Source of the DNA: Bigelowiella natans CCMP2755
Lineage: Eukaryota; Cercozoa; Chlorarachniophyceae
Direction: 5' to 3'
DNA: 64,000 nucleotides
NCBI GenBank assembly: GCA_000320545.1
Contig: ADNK01000425.1
Location: 2,501-66,500, forward strand
Shown here: one piece after another, positions 24,067 to 36,253 of the stretch
Position numbering within the stretch: position 1 is the stretch's first letter
Layout: the number at the start of each line of letters is the position of its first letter
Notes under the pieces: generated by a model
Told to the model about the DNA's origin: nothing
Seen by the model: only the letters and a program-made list of their open reading frames with translations
Database searches by the model: none
Position numbers and translations under genes: made by a program

Positions 24067-24462
24067 CTCTGCTTGTGCGTGTGCTGTGTATTCGTATCTT
24101 CTTAAAGGACTACTTACTAATGTGAGACTATCACAATAGGTGTTTCCTGTTCTTCTTCTTCAAGACACTATTGGATAGAGAAGAAGACGATGAAGAATAA
24201 GGCTCTACATCATGCCGAACAGGCTGTTAACTTCAATCCAAATACTTTTGAGGTAGTAGGTGCTCCTCCTCCATTCGTTATTCTATTTGTTCCTATACTC
24301 GCCCAACAACAATGGATGTGTGTTGTTTGTCACATACAATATTGTTGTTTGTTTGTATTTGTGCAAAGTAGACACATGCAATACTGGCTACCGTTTACCT
24401 TGATGCAGCTATAAATAGGACAGGTAGTAGTAGTATTAAAAGAAGAAGAATATGAACATAGC

Positions 24463-24502
<40 letters not shown>

Positions 24503-25451
24503 CCGCAATTTATTCTTTTTACAACTACTACAACTACTACTTACATAGTTACAAGCATTACTACAAGCATTGCTACTACTACTACTACTACTACTACTTA
24601 TACTTCTCTCACTACTTGATTGTCAAGGACGGTTATTTTAATATACATCCATCAGCTGCTGCAATAGCACTGGAAAATGCCTTCGAAGCATATGAGAAAT
24701 ATGATCATGATGATCCTACCCCTACGAACGTAGTTCTAAGGTCCTCGTCTTGTTCTTATGCTCACCAGTAGATCAATCGAAATGTGGCCGTATAATAGTA
24801 TGTCTTGAGTCTCTCTAACTCTCTCTCGCTCTCGCTCTCTCTCTGGCGTACAATATATAGTAAAATGTCTTGAGTCTCTCTCTCTCTCTCCCCCCCCCCC
24901 CCCCTCTCTCTCTCTCACTCTCTTCTAAGGGTGTGCGTGTGTGCGTTTTGGCATTTATGGAAGATTAATCTTCTTTAAGTTTTTGTTGTTGGTGTATGCA
25001 CTTGCCTCCTCTCTCAGTGGAATTAAAGCCGCAATGGAGCTAGGACTCACAAAGAAAGCACTTGCAATTTTGGAAGAGAGGATAAATATGAGTGGAAATA
25101 TGGAACAAATGAATTCGGACAACGCCGAGGAGAATGAAAGCAGTGTCAAGCTAGAGGTCTGCGGTGAATTGTAGGAAATGGATTTTCTCTTGGTGCGGCA
25201 GTCGATCCTTCTAAAAACATATCATCATCATCATCATCAAATCCTATAGGTTATGCATTTGGCAGCTCAATGCTGGTATTTAGAAGGAGACGTAAATCAA
25301 GCTCTGTCATATATGCATAAGGTAGTCTTAGAATATGATTTGATCGTAAGTTTATGCAATGACGCTGATATTTATCATTACTAATATGCTGGGAAACATA
25401 TATCAGATAAAGAGTGTGCTGGAGGCTTCCATGTCAAGGGGTAAACGGTAA
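22122..25451 (+). CDS. Secretory/lumenal helical-repeat (TPR-like) protein, 13 exons
   Basis: Exons starting at 22122, 22683, 22879, 23059, 23302, 23453, 23689, 23837, 24179, 24628, 25018, 25250 and 25407 all close in phase to about 468 residues. The N-terminus (MLSYGKAITLLLCSVMLVF) is a signal peptide or anchor. The body is a run of paired helices with TPR-like spacing: LALQILEEAQRMHPSHSNIL, EKWFSYAELLENEEMALKAY, LHHAEQAVNFNPNTFE, AALENAFEAYEKY-type, LTKKALAILEERINM and LAAQCWYLEGDVNQALSYMH. Such solenoids bind protein partners; the partner is unknown. Several introns hold (CT)n, (GT)n or (TAC)n tracts. The donor of exon 8 is chosen by phase because the unspliced frame hits TGA at 23916. The 3' end meets island 4. 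Confidence 0.7.
22515..22560. repeat. (TA)n microsatellite in first intron
   Basis: TA tract in the first intron of the helical-repeat gene. Further intronic tracts in the same gene: (CT)n(GT)n at about 24018–24060, (GT)n at 24466–24500, (TAC)n at 24568–24598 and (CT)n with poly-C at 24865–24918. Confidence 0.9.
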
Positions 25452-25639
25452 GTTTTTTCCGGTGTGATTTACCGACAACAGCATGCATATTACAGGGGAA
25501 ACGATGACGTAAATATTTGTTAGACTTGGTAAGATGGAAGAAAGTATTCTGCTGGACGTTGTGGTCTGATTCGTTCATATCAATCACATTGCTAAAAATT
25601 TTTATAACATAGATATTTGCATTTTGACCAGGAATGGAT

Positions 25640-26515
25640 TGAAGAAACTCATGCAAAATTTCCACGCGTTCAGATTGATCAAAGCGAGAATAAGTAGCAG
25701 CACATACAAATGCATGGCAAATCGCATATTCTTTGAATTAAATCGTCTTCCGACGCAGACAATGTGCACAAGATAAATCGCGACCATCGCGACCGTTTCA
25801 CATCGAAGTGCCGTGCTGTGCGTCGCCATGATCATTATGTGCACGCTTGCGATGCGTACTATAAGTGGCAACGAAACCAGTAGCACGTGCATGCAGCGCA
25901 ATTGTATCAAGAGGCCGAAGTGTGGTAGAGTGGCACGTGACGGGATGTAATTACTAGAACTAGATTTAGCTTGCCCGCGGCGGTCGCAACTAGGCCAACT
26001 AGCGTAAGCAAATGTAGCAGCAATGCACAAAACGACAAACCAAAAGCCTCTAGCCCTGATGATATATTGATGAAATGAAATTTGTGAGCTTGACATGCAT
26101 GCAAAACTCACGAGGCTAGGTGCTAGGTGTTCTGCTAGCTGCTCGCACGTGGGTCGCTGGCTGTTGGGCGCCAGCTATAGCCAGTTTCACATTGATGTGA
26201 CTCTCAGCATGCACAACACATTACACTAGTACATCATGCTGCTTTCGGAGGGAAAAAAATACATCACATTTTGTCCCCGATGTCACTGCACAAATCAGTC
26301 CCAAGTTCTCTATGTCTACATGTGCATGCAAACACTGCTAGACTGGTTGAAGCGTGAACATGTATGCACGACGTTTGTTCATTCCTGTTTCAAACATCAA
26401 TGCGATGCGTGCTCATACATAGATGTACTATTAGTCCACTAAGCGGAGAACACATTGTACTTAACTGCACACATCAATCAACACAAGTAGCTTGTTCGCC
26501 TCATCACAACGTATG
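25640..26515. other. Convergent-gap island 4
   Basis: Between the helical-repeat gene (plus) and the prolyl-4-hydroxylase-like gene (minus). TGCA, GCATGC, CTAGG, CGCGACC and CACGTG words are frequent. Two long overlapping minus-strand frames (25602–26111) show no domain and share the Cys/His/Met-rich bias seen in other islands. Confidence 0.6.
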
Positions 26516-26519
26516 ACAT

Positions 26520-27878
26520 TCAGAAGAAAGGTTCGAGGTCTAGAGGATCTTCACCCATCTGCGTGCAAGTTAGAGGATCAAGGTTACCAAAATCTATCCA
26601 ATTTGCATAGTTTTCGGATCCAATTCCTACACGCATGATCCACTTGTCCCGGATTCCTGAACTGGGAGCAAAATGACGATGCATGGTACTCTTCAAAACG
26701 TCAAAACGAGATTGATCTTTCTCACGTATCCAAACTGCTTTGCCAGCTTTAGGTTTTACAAGATAATCTCTTATATCATTTTCTATATATGGAAAGCACA
26801 TCTGTCCTTCATCGAAATCGTCATTGAGGAAGATGGTAAGGCTATATTCAACGTGGGACGATTCTTTATCGGATACATAAAAATCTAATTTATTTAAATC
26901 AGTCGCTTTGGATCCAATTGTAAGTTTATGGACAGACAAATCGGTGATTCTATTCAGGGGAACTCCAGTTAGTCGCGCCGTTGACAAGAAAACACGTGTT
27001 AACAGTACGCTCTCATAGAATTTTAGATCGATGCGATCTTGATTTCCCACTCCTCGGGCTATATTCTGGTTGTATGCATCGTAATATTTTACATTGAATT
27101 TTCCTTCTTCCCACGCTTTGTTTATTTTTTCGCTCAAGGCGTCCTGTGCCAAAATTCTAGATTGCGCCCAATTTATAATCCTTTCACAGTCTTTTCCCGT
27201 TAGCAATCCTTCAAACTCTTTGAAGTGCTCTTCACGTCTCACGAAATTAAAGGTTTTTTTGAAACGTTCATCGAGTTTCACACGGTAAGTACCGTCATAC
27301 ATTCTTGACCACATGTTTTGCGCTTGAGTGAGGAGAGATTGCACCTCTGATCGTGATAATTCCCCTTGTGAGAGTGTGGCCACTAATCGGAGAAGAACAG
27401 CAACGCCTGGGTGGTCTTTCCCATTGCTAATCCTAAAATTTGATACATCGTACAATTTTAATGTCTGATATCACCAATACTGGATTGTTTACGATCTCAA
27501 CTAAAGAAATTCATTATGGAATGTTTATGATCACAACTTGAGATATGCATCAAGTGCTTTTCGAGCATGGAACAAGCCCTTGTGGTTATCCTCCTCGCCT
27601 TCTGTGATAGACTGTATGGCTGTGAACTGGTCCGCATTCGCCTGGGTGACAATGTTACATATTTCTGTTGTATTTTGAACGTGAATTGAACACTGACTTC
27701 TCAACGGACCAGTCCTTCCTTTTAGACTCTTCCCGATCGGCTGTTGTTTCAGCAGTTTTCTGAAGTTCGTCGTTCTGAAAATTGAACGACCCCCATCGAT
27801 GTAGCTCACCCGAACGCCTCTCGTTGAGACTTCGCTGCAGCAATGAATTAACGTAGCTACTAACCAAACATAATCCAT
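26520..27878 (-). CDS. Prolyl 4-hydroxylase-like 2-oxoglutarate/Fe(II) dioxygenase, 2 exons
   Basis: Exons 27878–27535 and 27432–26520 join (TT|G) to about 418 residues. The first residues (MDYVWLVATLIHCCSEVS) look like a weak signal peptide. The C-terminal half has the double-stranded β-helix pattern of P4H enzymes: YSLTIFLNDDFDEGQMCFPY, LVKPKAGKAVWI, and MHRHFAPSSGIRDKW, which supplies the distal iron-binding His and the Lys that binds 2-oxoglutarate. Where the first iron ligands (HxD) should be, the sequence reads NKLDFYVSDKESS, so an obvious His is missing; either the enzyme is inactive or the ligands are shifted. The N-terminal half is helical and lacks motifs I know. P4Hs act in the secretory pathway on wall or extracellular proteins. 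Its start is about 400 nt from the divergent EF-hand gene. Confidence 0.8.
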
Positions 27879-27955
27879 GATACTTCTAAATGGATTTCAA
27901 GAAATCTGATAGGGCGCCGGCAAGAGCACCTAGTACTCCATTCTTCGATTTCTAT

Positions 27956-27956
<1 letters not shown>

Positions 27957-27988
<32 letters not shown>

Positions 27989-27990
27989 AG

Positions 27991-28042
<52 letters not shown>

Positions 28043-28043
28043 A

Positions 28044-28105
<62 letters not shown>
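27957..28105. repeat. (TTG)n microsatellite in a divergent gap
   Basis: About 150 bp of TTG with a few interruptions and a GTG end, between the P4H-like gene and the EF-hand gene. Unlike the tracts at 4339 and 21238 it is not followed by the dispersed-repeat core. The poly-Val and poly-Leu frames through it are artefacts. Confidence 0.95.
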
Positions 28106-28276
28106 GATGTTTTACTGTTTTTTACTGTTACTTTTTTTGTCGCAAAGAGAATTACAAGGTGCTTTTTGTCTTACTTCTTACTCTCCTCCAGAACACCAAA
28201 CGGAATGAGGATCGAACCCTGCCTGTAACGCACGCTTTCAGGGAAAAATCAAGGGGTGACCTTCACGGCATCCTTC

Positions 28277-29743
28277 ATGGACAGCAGCAGCTCGAATAAA
28301 GAACATAAGAAAATCGAGGAAAATCTCGAGAGCCAGCAGCAACCCTCCGGCGAGAATGATGGCAAGAAATCTTCGTCATCGGGATTAGATCTGAACATCA
28401 GTGACGACGAGTCTAACTCCGACGACCAGGAGCCCGAGGTCAGAGTTTTAAGTCTCTATGTGTCACACTTGTTTCTTTTTTTCCTATTGAGGTGTAGGAG
28501 CACGTCAAAGATGCTTTCTATAATGCCTCCACAGAATGACGATGAAGATGGCAAGGCAAAAAAACTGTTGTTACACAAGGAAGAGAGTTTAAAGGATGAT
28601 ACGTTTCTCTCAATTTCACTAGGAAACGTTAATTTACCGAGTAATATCAACTACTTGCTGAACATTTTTTGAAACAAAATTGATTTGAAACGGAAACATT
28701 GATCTTAGCCTCCGAAGAACTTAACTGGGCTCTGGCGGAACTTGATATCAAACATGAGGAGTTAGAGAAGCAGATAAAGGAAAACTTTTACGCAAACGAT
28801 TCGGATGGTAGTGGGAGTATTGATAGGGAAGAACTTGGAGACCTTCTCGTGCATGTGTCTCAATTGCTTGCTCCTGGGACAGATGTGCCTACAAAGGTAG
28901 CTGAATAGAGATGATGGAAAACAGCAATTCCTTTTGAGTAAGTTATGTATGATATCAGGAAGATATGAAGCACGCAATTGATCAAGCAATGCATGACTTA
29001 GACGCAGGTATATTTTGGCAAAAGAAAAAAATGCCATATTACTGAGGTAGTCTAATATCTTAGATGGTAATGGAACACTGGATATAAATGAGTTTTCACT
29101 ACTCGTTAAGATGTACGTTGTTCTTTCCGCGAACATGGGTGAATCTGGTAGACCATTAACACCATCTTCAGAGACATTGCGAAAACGCACGGAAATTGAA
29201 AGGAAAAAAAAGGAACAGGCAAAACATGCGCTGGACTTAGAACTCAAACACTTTGGATTTACACGAAAGATGGTACGAAATCATATCCGTGAAAGCTTCT
29301 TTGCCTGGGACAAAGATGGGAATGGAACAATAGATAGAGAGGAATTAGGGCCACTGTTATTGGCACTGATGAAGCAGCTTGCTCCAGGTATGCCCAACCC
29401 GTCACCCAAGGAACTGTCACGCGTCGTAGATGCGGAAATGGAGCAACTTGACGAAGGTAATTTAGAGTAAAACAGCACATTTCAAGTGTTTAACTTTAAT
29501 TATACAGATGGAAATGGGGTCCTTGAGAGAAACGAGTTTGCCGTCTTGGTGAAGAGATTCCTCGTAAAAATGCACCGGCAGAATACCAAGAATTCCATAA
29601 ATGGGAGCAAGGTTTCGTCGCGCCCACCGACTTCCAGAGCATCATCTCGTCCTACTTCAAGTAGAGGGTCATCCCGCCCCACTTCCAGAAAGCAATTACG
29701 CTTAACATTTCCAAAATCTGAAAAAAATGGCACCAAAGCGTGA
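28277..29743 (+). CDS. Four-EF-hand calcium-binding protein with basic Ser/Arg/Pro tail, 6 exons
   Basis: Exons 28277–28438, 28535–28640, 28709–28896, 28959–29007, 29064–29456 and 29508–29743 close in phase to 377 residues. Four calcium loops are seen: DSDGSGSIDREE, DADGNGTLDINE, DKDGNGTIDREE and DEDGNGVLERNE, arranged as two pairs. In each pair the first loop is followed by a similar helix ending QLLAPG or QLAPG, so the pairs probably arose by internal duplication. Three introns fall inside or next to loops; two of them split the same Asp-Gly position (A|gt…ag|AT GG) in loops 2 and 4, further evidence for duplication. The N-terminus is acidic and disordered, and the C-terminus has SRPTS-type repeats and is strongly basic, which might bind microtubules or acidic partners (inference). 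It faces island 5. Confidence 0.9.
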
Positions 29744-29849
29744 CAAAATAACCACAACAATAATCTATCCATGCGCTTTGCATACTAGCATAGCTAAATT
29801 AGGAGGACCATTGAAAACATTAAATCACTTCATTAAACCCGTCTCTAGG

Positions 29850-30560
29850 TCTTCTCATAAAGACACACATGAGTAGATGAAGGCATTTGTTGGTATCGCC
29901 GTGCGTATTTATGCGCACACACGCATCACAGACATGTCTAGATATGTCTGAGCGCAGCACAAGCCGCGCGAGCACATAATAAAAATGCACGCATGCGCAG
30001 CTGCTGCATGTACGTGTATCCAACTACCTGCCTCAGCATGCTTGGATGCGCGCGCGCGCACGCACCTATAGCTAGCTAGCTTGGCACGTCGATCTAGATG
30101 TGCTGTTGCATCACATACATTTTATACGTGATCCCAAACCATGCATGGACGTCATCATCAGGGCTTGGCTTGAACTAGCTACGATACATGTCTACGACAT
30201 GCTAGACCAAATCTCAATGCATTTTCATGCATGCAACATGTGATCAAGGAAACAAACAGACACAATTTGAGCGCTGTAGCCGCTACATTGCACAGCTACA
30301 TCAGGGTGAACATTGAAAAAATTTAAATCTTTCATTACATCTGTCTCACATGTCCACGCGCTCCTGCCACTACATATATCGATGATCCCTATATCCCCAT
30401 ATGCGCATGGCCCCACTGCGCCAGATAAAGTTGGATATGGTAGGCTGCGTCGCATGAATAATGCACGCAGCAGGTTATAAGGTATAATCATGGATGATGA
30501 TCTATATACATCCTATGCTATACGCACGTTCGTACTATTCATCCAATGATGAGTTTGCTG
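29850..30560. other. Convergent-gap island 5
   Basis: Between the EF-hand gene (plus) and the next minus-strand gene. Contains CGCGCGCGC, CTAGCTAGC, GCATGCA and ATGCGC words and TGTAGCCGCTACATTGCA at 30275–30292, nearly the same 18-mer as in islands 3 and 9. No coding exon seen. Confidence 0.65.
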
Positions 30561-30675
30561 ATTAATTTGATTTAACTTCCTCTTTCGTGCTGTAATCTCC
30601 AGTTTGTTAGCCATGCTGCATTCTGAACATATCAATAAAATGGACAGCAGGTTTATTTACTTTGCTTCCCAAAAA

Positions 30676-31439
30676 CTATCTTGTTGCAGGATTTGGAGGT
30701 TCTTCGTCACCCTATACATAACAATTATGAGAATTCTGACAACGGGTGGCTTATAACTTACCACTGATGGCATGTTGATATTAAAATCATGTGCCTGAAG
30801 TAACTTCACAACTAACTCCATCCTTTTACGAATCTTCAAGCAATCATATGAAAACAATGAATACGTTGTCAATGTATTAGAATCAAATAATTTTTTTACT
30901 TTATGATATTCACTGGCACAAAGGATTATTCTTTCATTCAGCATCCGCAGAGCTTCTCCTTTTTGCATACCTACATATGTGTGCCCGATCTAAACCAAAC
31001 ATACACATTAGTTACTTGAAGGTCGGAGTCTATAGAAGCGAGAACGTTGTGAAATTTTCAGTCTATTTATCCATTCTTTTGCCGAAGTATAATATGACAC
31101 CCTAAACATCAAATAGCCTCGCGTTTTCATGGCAAAAAAAAAAACAACCATGTGTACACACCTCCAAGTAAGCCTCTGAAATGGGATTTAAGTTTGTCAC
31201 AATTTGTATGGCACGCTTTTGTGATACATAATTCCGTAGCTGTGCAGAACGACGGCCCTGTATATAAGAGGAGTAGTACTCACCACATTTAATGAAACTT
31301 CCACATCGAGTGATGAAATATACTAATACAAAATGGAATGAACAAAATGAGGTAGAGGTTGGTGGTAAGTGAAGTCGTGGAAACAGAAATAGTTGTATTA
31401 AGTTCTTTATATTAAATTAAACGCTGCGCTGTGTATGTA

Positions 31440-31496
<57 letters not shown>

Positions 31497-32200
31497 GGTG
31501 ACATGAATCATGTTTGTGCATGTACAATGTTTTCCTATGCAATGCTACACGACAACTGTGATACCTCTAGATTTTGAAACTTGAGGCGGAGGCGTTCTAT
31601 TTTTTCCTCTGGAGTTTGTATTTCTTCCTCCTCGTCAGAATGACACCCCTCCGACAGACTCTTCAATGAAAATAACACTTGTATAAAGGATATTACATAC
31701 ATATCAGATATGTATACCTGAGGAGTTGTACAATCGCGAGCAATGTGATTTTCTCCAGCAGCACCACCATCATCGCTGATACCACCTCCCGAGGAAGAGG
31801 AGCAGCTCGCTACCAGCATTTCATTGGAGGAGGAGAAATGATGATGCCTAAAGCATTACTTGTATAAGTAAACAAATTCATAAATTCCAAGAGAAACGTA
31901 ATCAACTCACTTACGATCGCGTGAAACAAGATCGTTTCCCTCATCATTTCTTTTACTTGTCTTCGGCCTCCTTTTGCTTAATAAATCTGTGCGAAAAGAA
32001 CCTTTGCCCCCACGCAGCCGCAAAAAAAATGTTGGGAAGCGACTAACGCCATCTGTTCTCATATTCTTGGAGCAATGATTTTCACTAGGCCAGGGAAAAT
32101 TTCTTCCTCGAATGTATTTTCCGGAGATGAGTGCCGTTGTTGCTATCATCAGCATTACGTTAAACTCCGACAGGACTGCGAGATACGACGATGAATTCAT
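30676..32200 (-). CDS. Unknown secretory/membrane-anchored helical protein, 6 exons
   Basis: Exons 32200–31911, 31847–31718, 31660–31565, 31257–31162, 30989–30762 and 30711–30676 close in phase to 291 residues. The N-terminus has a hydrophobic segment (FNVMLMIATTALISG) suitable as a signal peptide or anchor. A basic region follows, then a Ser/Gly/Asp-rich linker, an acidic patch (SDEEEEIQTPEEKIERL) and about 140 residues of charged helices (NLNPISEAYLEIGHTYVG, LCASEYHKVKKLF, RKRMELVVKLLQAHDF), ending DEEPPNPATR. I recognise no family. Intron 3 contains a long (GT)n(GA)n composite (about 31437–31491). Its 3' side faces island 5. Confidence 0.65.
31437..31491. repeat. (GT)n(GA)n composite microsatellite
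   Basis: Intronic, in the unknown secretory-protein gene. A comparable (GT)n(GA)n composite is at about 62042–62105. Confidence 0.9.
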
Positions 32201-32589
32201 CTATGTTGATTGGCATTCAGAATAGAAGCTGTGTTACTTCGTTGTCCCCTCATTGCATTTTTGAAGCAGCCCTAAAGGAATTTAAGTTTGTCAGCCATCG
32301 AAAAAGTAGGTGACTACTCGATCTCGGGGAGTTTCACAAATATAAATGTAGTAATTGCTAAACAACCTCGACCACTGTATCAGAATATCATGCGTGGAAG
32401 CTGAGTACTAATAACGATTACACGCACAGTACGAGCTGTGTATATACAATAATGTATTCAATACTTGAAGTTCAACAGATAGACGACGATGTGCTTTCGT
32501 TCGGCATGAACCGGGACATCTTCGTTCCAGTTCGTCAAGGAGCGAAATTTTGAATTAAGACGAAAAATTAATAATGAAAAATAAATTTG

Positions 32590-32630
32590 CAAGAAGTAGA
32601 TCTAGATCTAGATCTAGACTAGATCTATTT
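32590..32630. repeat. AGATCT palindrome cluster
   Basis: Overlapping tandem AGATCT/CTAGAT units forming a self-complementary tract of about 30 nt. It is upstream of the unknown minus gene. A shorter version is at about 21574–21594. Confidence 0.7.
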
Positions 32631-32700
32631 ATTATATATTAGAGAAAACGGCTTTTATGCGAGATTTTTTGAAACCACGATAAATTATTTTTATTTGCTA

Positions 32701-32979
32701 TTAATAAATCGTTCCTTCATGGCACGCGCTATGAAGAGTGAGGCTGTTTTTGGTAAGTGACATCAGATTGCACACCAAAATACCCACAAGATACAAACAA
32801 CGATTATTAGGATTTACTGTCAGTCCTCCAGATGTCTGCTTGTTGACGCATCCGCTGTGGTTATAAGGAAAGTTTTCTAATAATAACTTAATTCTGTTGT
32901 CGTAGTTATATGGACCGCATTGAGTCGATAAATAGCCAACCGCTTTCTGCATCTTACCGAGACCTTTGCACGAGTGCTG
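32701..32979 (-). CDS. Terminal exon of an unidentified minus-strand gene
   Basis: Open frame from a good acceptor at 32980 to a stop at 32701: VSLQHSCKGLGKMQKAVGYL, then TQCGPYNYDNRIKLLLENF, a hydrophobic segment (RCLYLVGILVCNLMSL) and a short tail. It has regular codon use and several Cys. I could not find its 5' exons in the repeat-rich gap up to 33569, so it may be a small gene or a fragment. Family unknown. Confidence 0.35.
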   Translation of the reverse strand, partial: QHSCKGLGKMQKAVGYLSTQCGPYNYDNRIKLLLENFPYNHSGCVNKQTSGGLTVNPNNRCLYLVGILVCNLMSLTKNSLTLHSACHEGTIY

Positions 32980-33286
32980 GAGTGAAACCTGCAATACAAC
33001 GCAACCAACGTAAATCTTTCATGGTGTCATGCTCAGAATAATGTCGAGATGAAACTTATATATATCATAAAGTAGTAAAGGGCACTCAATTTCTTTTGTT
33101 AATTCAGAATAAGATTAGTATTCTTGTGCGGTGTGAGAGTCTAATGGAGTGTGATCTGCCTGTGTGATTGTTGTACGACTGAATTTTACTTAGAACTTAG
33201 AGCCTGTCTCTCATAAACGTTGTAAGAGCAGGTGACACACAAAAGATAAAATTCAAAGTTGATAAAAATGAAAATTATAAAATGAA

Positions 33287-33333
<47 letters not shown>

Positions 33334-33378
33334 CACATGGATGGATAAGTGTTTTACATAATATATGTAAAATATATG

Positions 33379-33421
<43 letters not shown>

Positions 33422-33569
33422 ATATTCGTGTATGTTTTTTAGAGAAAAACAGAAAGAAATATAAGGGGGGGGTCGAGAGGATGAAACGGAGGGTGGAAAA
33501 TATTAAGACATAGATGCACCCCGGATAAAATACAGAAAGCTCACTTAACCAACCCCACAGGATAGCAAA
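32980..33569. promoter_or_regulatory. Divergent gap upstream of CYRI with (CA)n and (TA)n tracts
   Basis: Contains (CA)n at about 33285–33335 and (TA)n at about 33384–33419. No exons recognised; it probably holds the CYRI promoter. Confidence 0.4.
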
Positions 33570-35044
33570 ATGGGACAGGTCTTCGCAAGTCTCTTTTCGA
33601 AGAAACCTGCTTGTGATATATTTGTTGATATCGAAAGTAATAGCACCTAAATATATCTAACAATTTAGAATTGGAAAATGCTGAAAAATACTGCAGAACT
33701 GCTGATCTCACATGATAATTATTAATTTATGAATTTCGCAGATGCAAAACCGTCCGAGAGGGAACAAAAAACATACGGGGAGGTGAAGGAGATTCTTGCC
33801 AAAAACGAAGCAGTCATGAAGTTGATCATAGAGTACAAGGGATGTCAAAGTCTTTGTCGTGAGGTCGTCTACTAAATTATTTCTCCTTTACTTTGTACGA
33901 CTACCAGTATGAATTTCATACATTCACCGGAAACATCAGGCTATGCAAAATGCTAATGAGGAGACAGAAACTGCCGCTTTTGAGGGACTACTCAAAACAA
34001 TCGATTCGATCCAGCAAATCCATATTCACTCGAAGGATATTGGTATCTTAAACAATGATATAATATACGAAATTACAATAATTTCTTTTTAAATCCAAAG
34101 GAACGGCCTGTCAGCTCCTTCTTGAAGCTCTTTCAAAGGATGATGCCAAGCAAACACTGGAGGATCAACAAGCTTTGGTGAAGCAGTTTGGAGACACTTT
34201 GGTGTTTATAATTGACTTCGACCAGAAACGTCTTGAGTGCCCTCAACTATCAAATGACTTTGCATTTTACCGGCGTCTCCTTCCGAAGTTTCCAAAGCAT
34301 CCCGGCGTTAGGTAATATTCTAAATATGTACTATGACATTTGAATGAATAGTATGTATCTTCAGGGTGAAGGCAGAAGAAGCTTCGTCAATGGCACTTTT
34401 TACCGCGAAGTCGTTCCCAATGATCAGCGCTATGGCACAGGCCACGTCCGAAATAATGGAATCGGTACTGCACACAAACTGATTATGATGATTGTACCTC
34501 TAAAACATCGGCAGGCAGCAACTCTTCTTTTACGACGTGTCTAGATAATAAGCCGTCAGATGCTCCATTACCTTTCCAAATATGGAAGTTCAGAAGTTGA
34601 GTGGATTTTGATTTGAATAATTTTCCAGAATGATCAGATCCTTGCCCTCGTTGGAACAATGGCAAATGCTTGCTACAATATGCTCAGCAAGAAGAAGTAC
34701 CGATTCTCGCCTATTTTCATCCAGGGCTATCTAATTCAATTTTGTTATTAGCTTCGAGAACCAGGATACGAACAATTTCTTGGCAAAAGCTATGACTGGA
34801 GCCATTGTCTTATATGATAATGTCAGCGATAGTGGAGTTTTTGTTAGGAGTAGCCACGTGCAGGTAATTTATCAACCTCTGTTTTTCCTGCAAGTTGATT
34901 ATAATTTTTTCGCAGATCAAGGATGCGATAAAGTTGTTGAAGAAGGATTTCAAGGATAATCCCTACTTGCTAAATGCAGTGCGATATTTCACGAAGCATT
35001 TTCGTGACGATTGCCCAGCGAATATTGCAGCTCTGTTTGACTAG
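33570..35044 (+). CDS. CYRI: CYRI/FAM49 (DUF1394) homologue, Rac1-binding regulator of actin, 8 exons
   Basis: Exons 33570–33636, 33742–33863, 33940–34042, 34101–34311, 34365–34464, 34629–34696, 34752–34863 and 34916–35044 close in phase to 303 residues; animal CYRI-B is about 324. The protein begins MGQVFASLFSKK, with Gly2 free for N-myristoylation as in CYRI. Family-like stretches are KTYGEVKEILAKNEAVM, LVKQFGDTLVFIIDFDQKRL, NDFAFYRRLLPKF, SSMALFTAKSFPMISAMAQA, AMTGAIVLYDNV and IKDAIKLLKKD…NAVRYFTKHF. CYRI proteins bind active Rac1 and dampen Scar/WAVE-driven Arp2/3 activity at the plasma membrane. Its presence points to a Rac/WAVE-like actin system. The 3' end is followed by island 6. Confidence 0.9.
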
Positions 35045-35449
35045 TTGCATACATTTGAAGAGCTGGATAAATGGAATTTGCAACGTGATTTGGGGCTGTA
35101 GTATTATGTCAAGAAAATCTGTAGAATCGGGAATGTTCATACAAGATGTATAGCCCACAATAAAATAGATAACCATCTAAACACACTATAAGAGTCTCCA
35201 TTCGGAGAGGGTAAGTTTTTGCAATGCTGTGAAGACCTACATCTAGACATAAGAGGTTAATACTAAAGAATCGAACCCATGCGATGGTTCGGTTTTCATC
35301 ATTTTGAAATCTGCGCTTTCTTTTCGGTTTTAACTTTCGCATAACGTCATCATGTGATGAATTTGTTATCACCGTTTTGTATTCATGGTGGGTGTGGAAC
35401 ACGTGTGTTGTGTGAGCAATTCTTAAAATCAAAGTCACCACAGCGCTGA

Positions 35450-35735
35450 GTTATCCCTTAGTCTAGATGCACATGTCATTGCGGTGATGCATTGCATCAT
35501 CATGATGCGAAACATGCACACATTGCATGCATTGACTAGCTAGTAGTTGAATGCACATGGCGATGCGATCGATCGCACGACAACGCATGCAGGGCGTAGA
35601 CACTGGCTAGCCACATCTTGCACATCTAGACATGTGTGTGTGCACGCACGCACATTCGATCTAGTATTATAGACACTATGTCTATTATTAGTATACTACT
35701 AGCTTGCATTATAGACACGTTATAACGTACGTAAT

Positions 35736-35777
<42 letters not shown>

Positions 35778-36200
35778 TATTATATTATGTGTTACTATAT
35801 GTCTATTATAAGTATACTTATTATAGACACGTAATATCATATATATATTATACATATACATATACATTTCATTACATCCGGCTCATATATATATATATGC
35901 TATTACTATGTCTATTATTTGCTAACTAGCAGCTGCGCTAGCGATGTTCACGATTCTCAATGATATGATCGCGATCGAATGGCTAGCTAGCTAGCCATAG
36001 CCAACGAAATGCAGGAACAGACAAGTTTCGCAACGTACGTACGTGACGTCACGGACGTGGCAGCGAAAGACACTGTGTCGCTGTTTTATATTATTGATCG
36101 CCGCTGCGATTAGTGCTGTCTGGCAGCCGACTGTGCAACTAGCAGAGGCAATTGACAATTGACGCCTCGGTCGTTAAATGGCATCAATTGTGTAAATGTA
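35450..36200. other. Convergent-gap island 6
   Basis: Between CYRI (plus) and the next minus-strand gene. Contains GATCGATCGC, GCTAGCTAGCTAGCC, GCATGCA and ACGTACGTACG words, (TA)n at about 35741–35775, and a locally repeated phrase (TAGACAC…TATGTCTATTATAAGTATAC) between about 35660 and 35930. No exons. Confidence 0.6.
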
Positions 36201-36253
36201 ATTAATTTGACCGTTTTTCAGATTCTTGAACGATGTCACTACTTTCTTTTTTT

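Noticed and set aside
25602-26111. 169-aa minus-strand frame
   Set aside because: Lies in island 4, no motif, no splice connection to the P4H-like gene whose stop is at 26520.
27890-28228. Poly-Val and poly-Leu frames
   Set aside because: Translation of the (TTG)n tract between two divergent genes.
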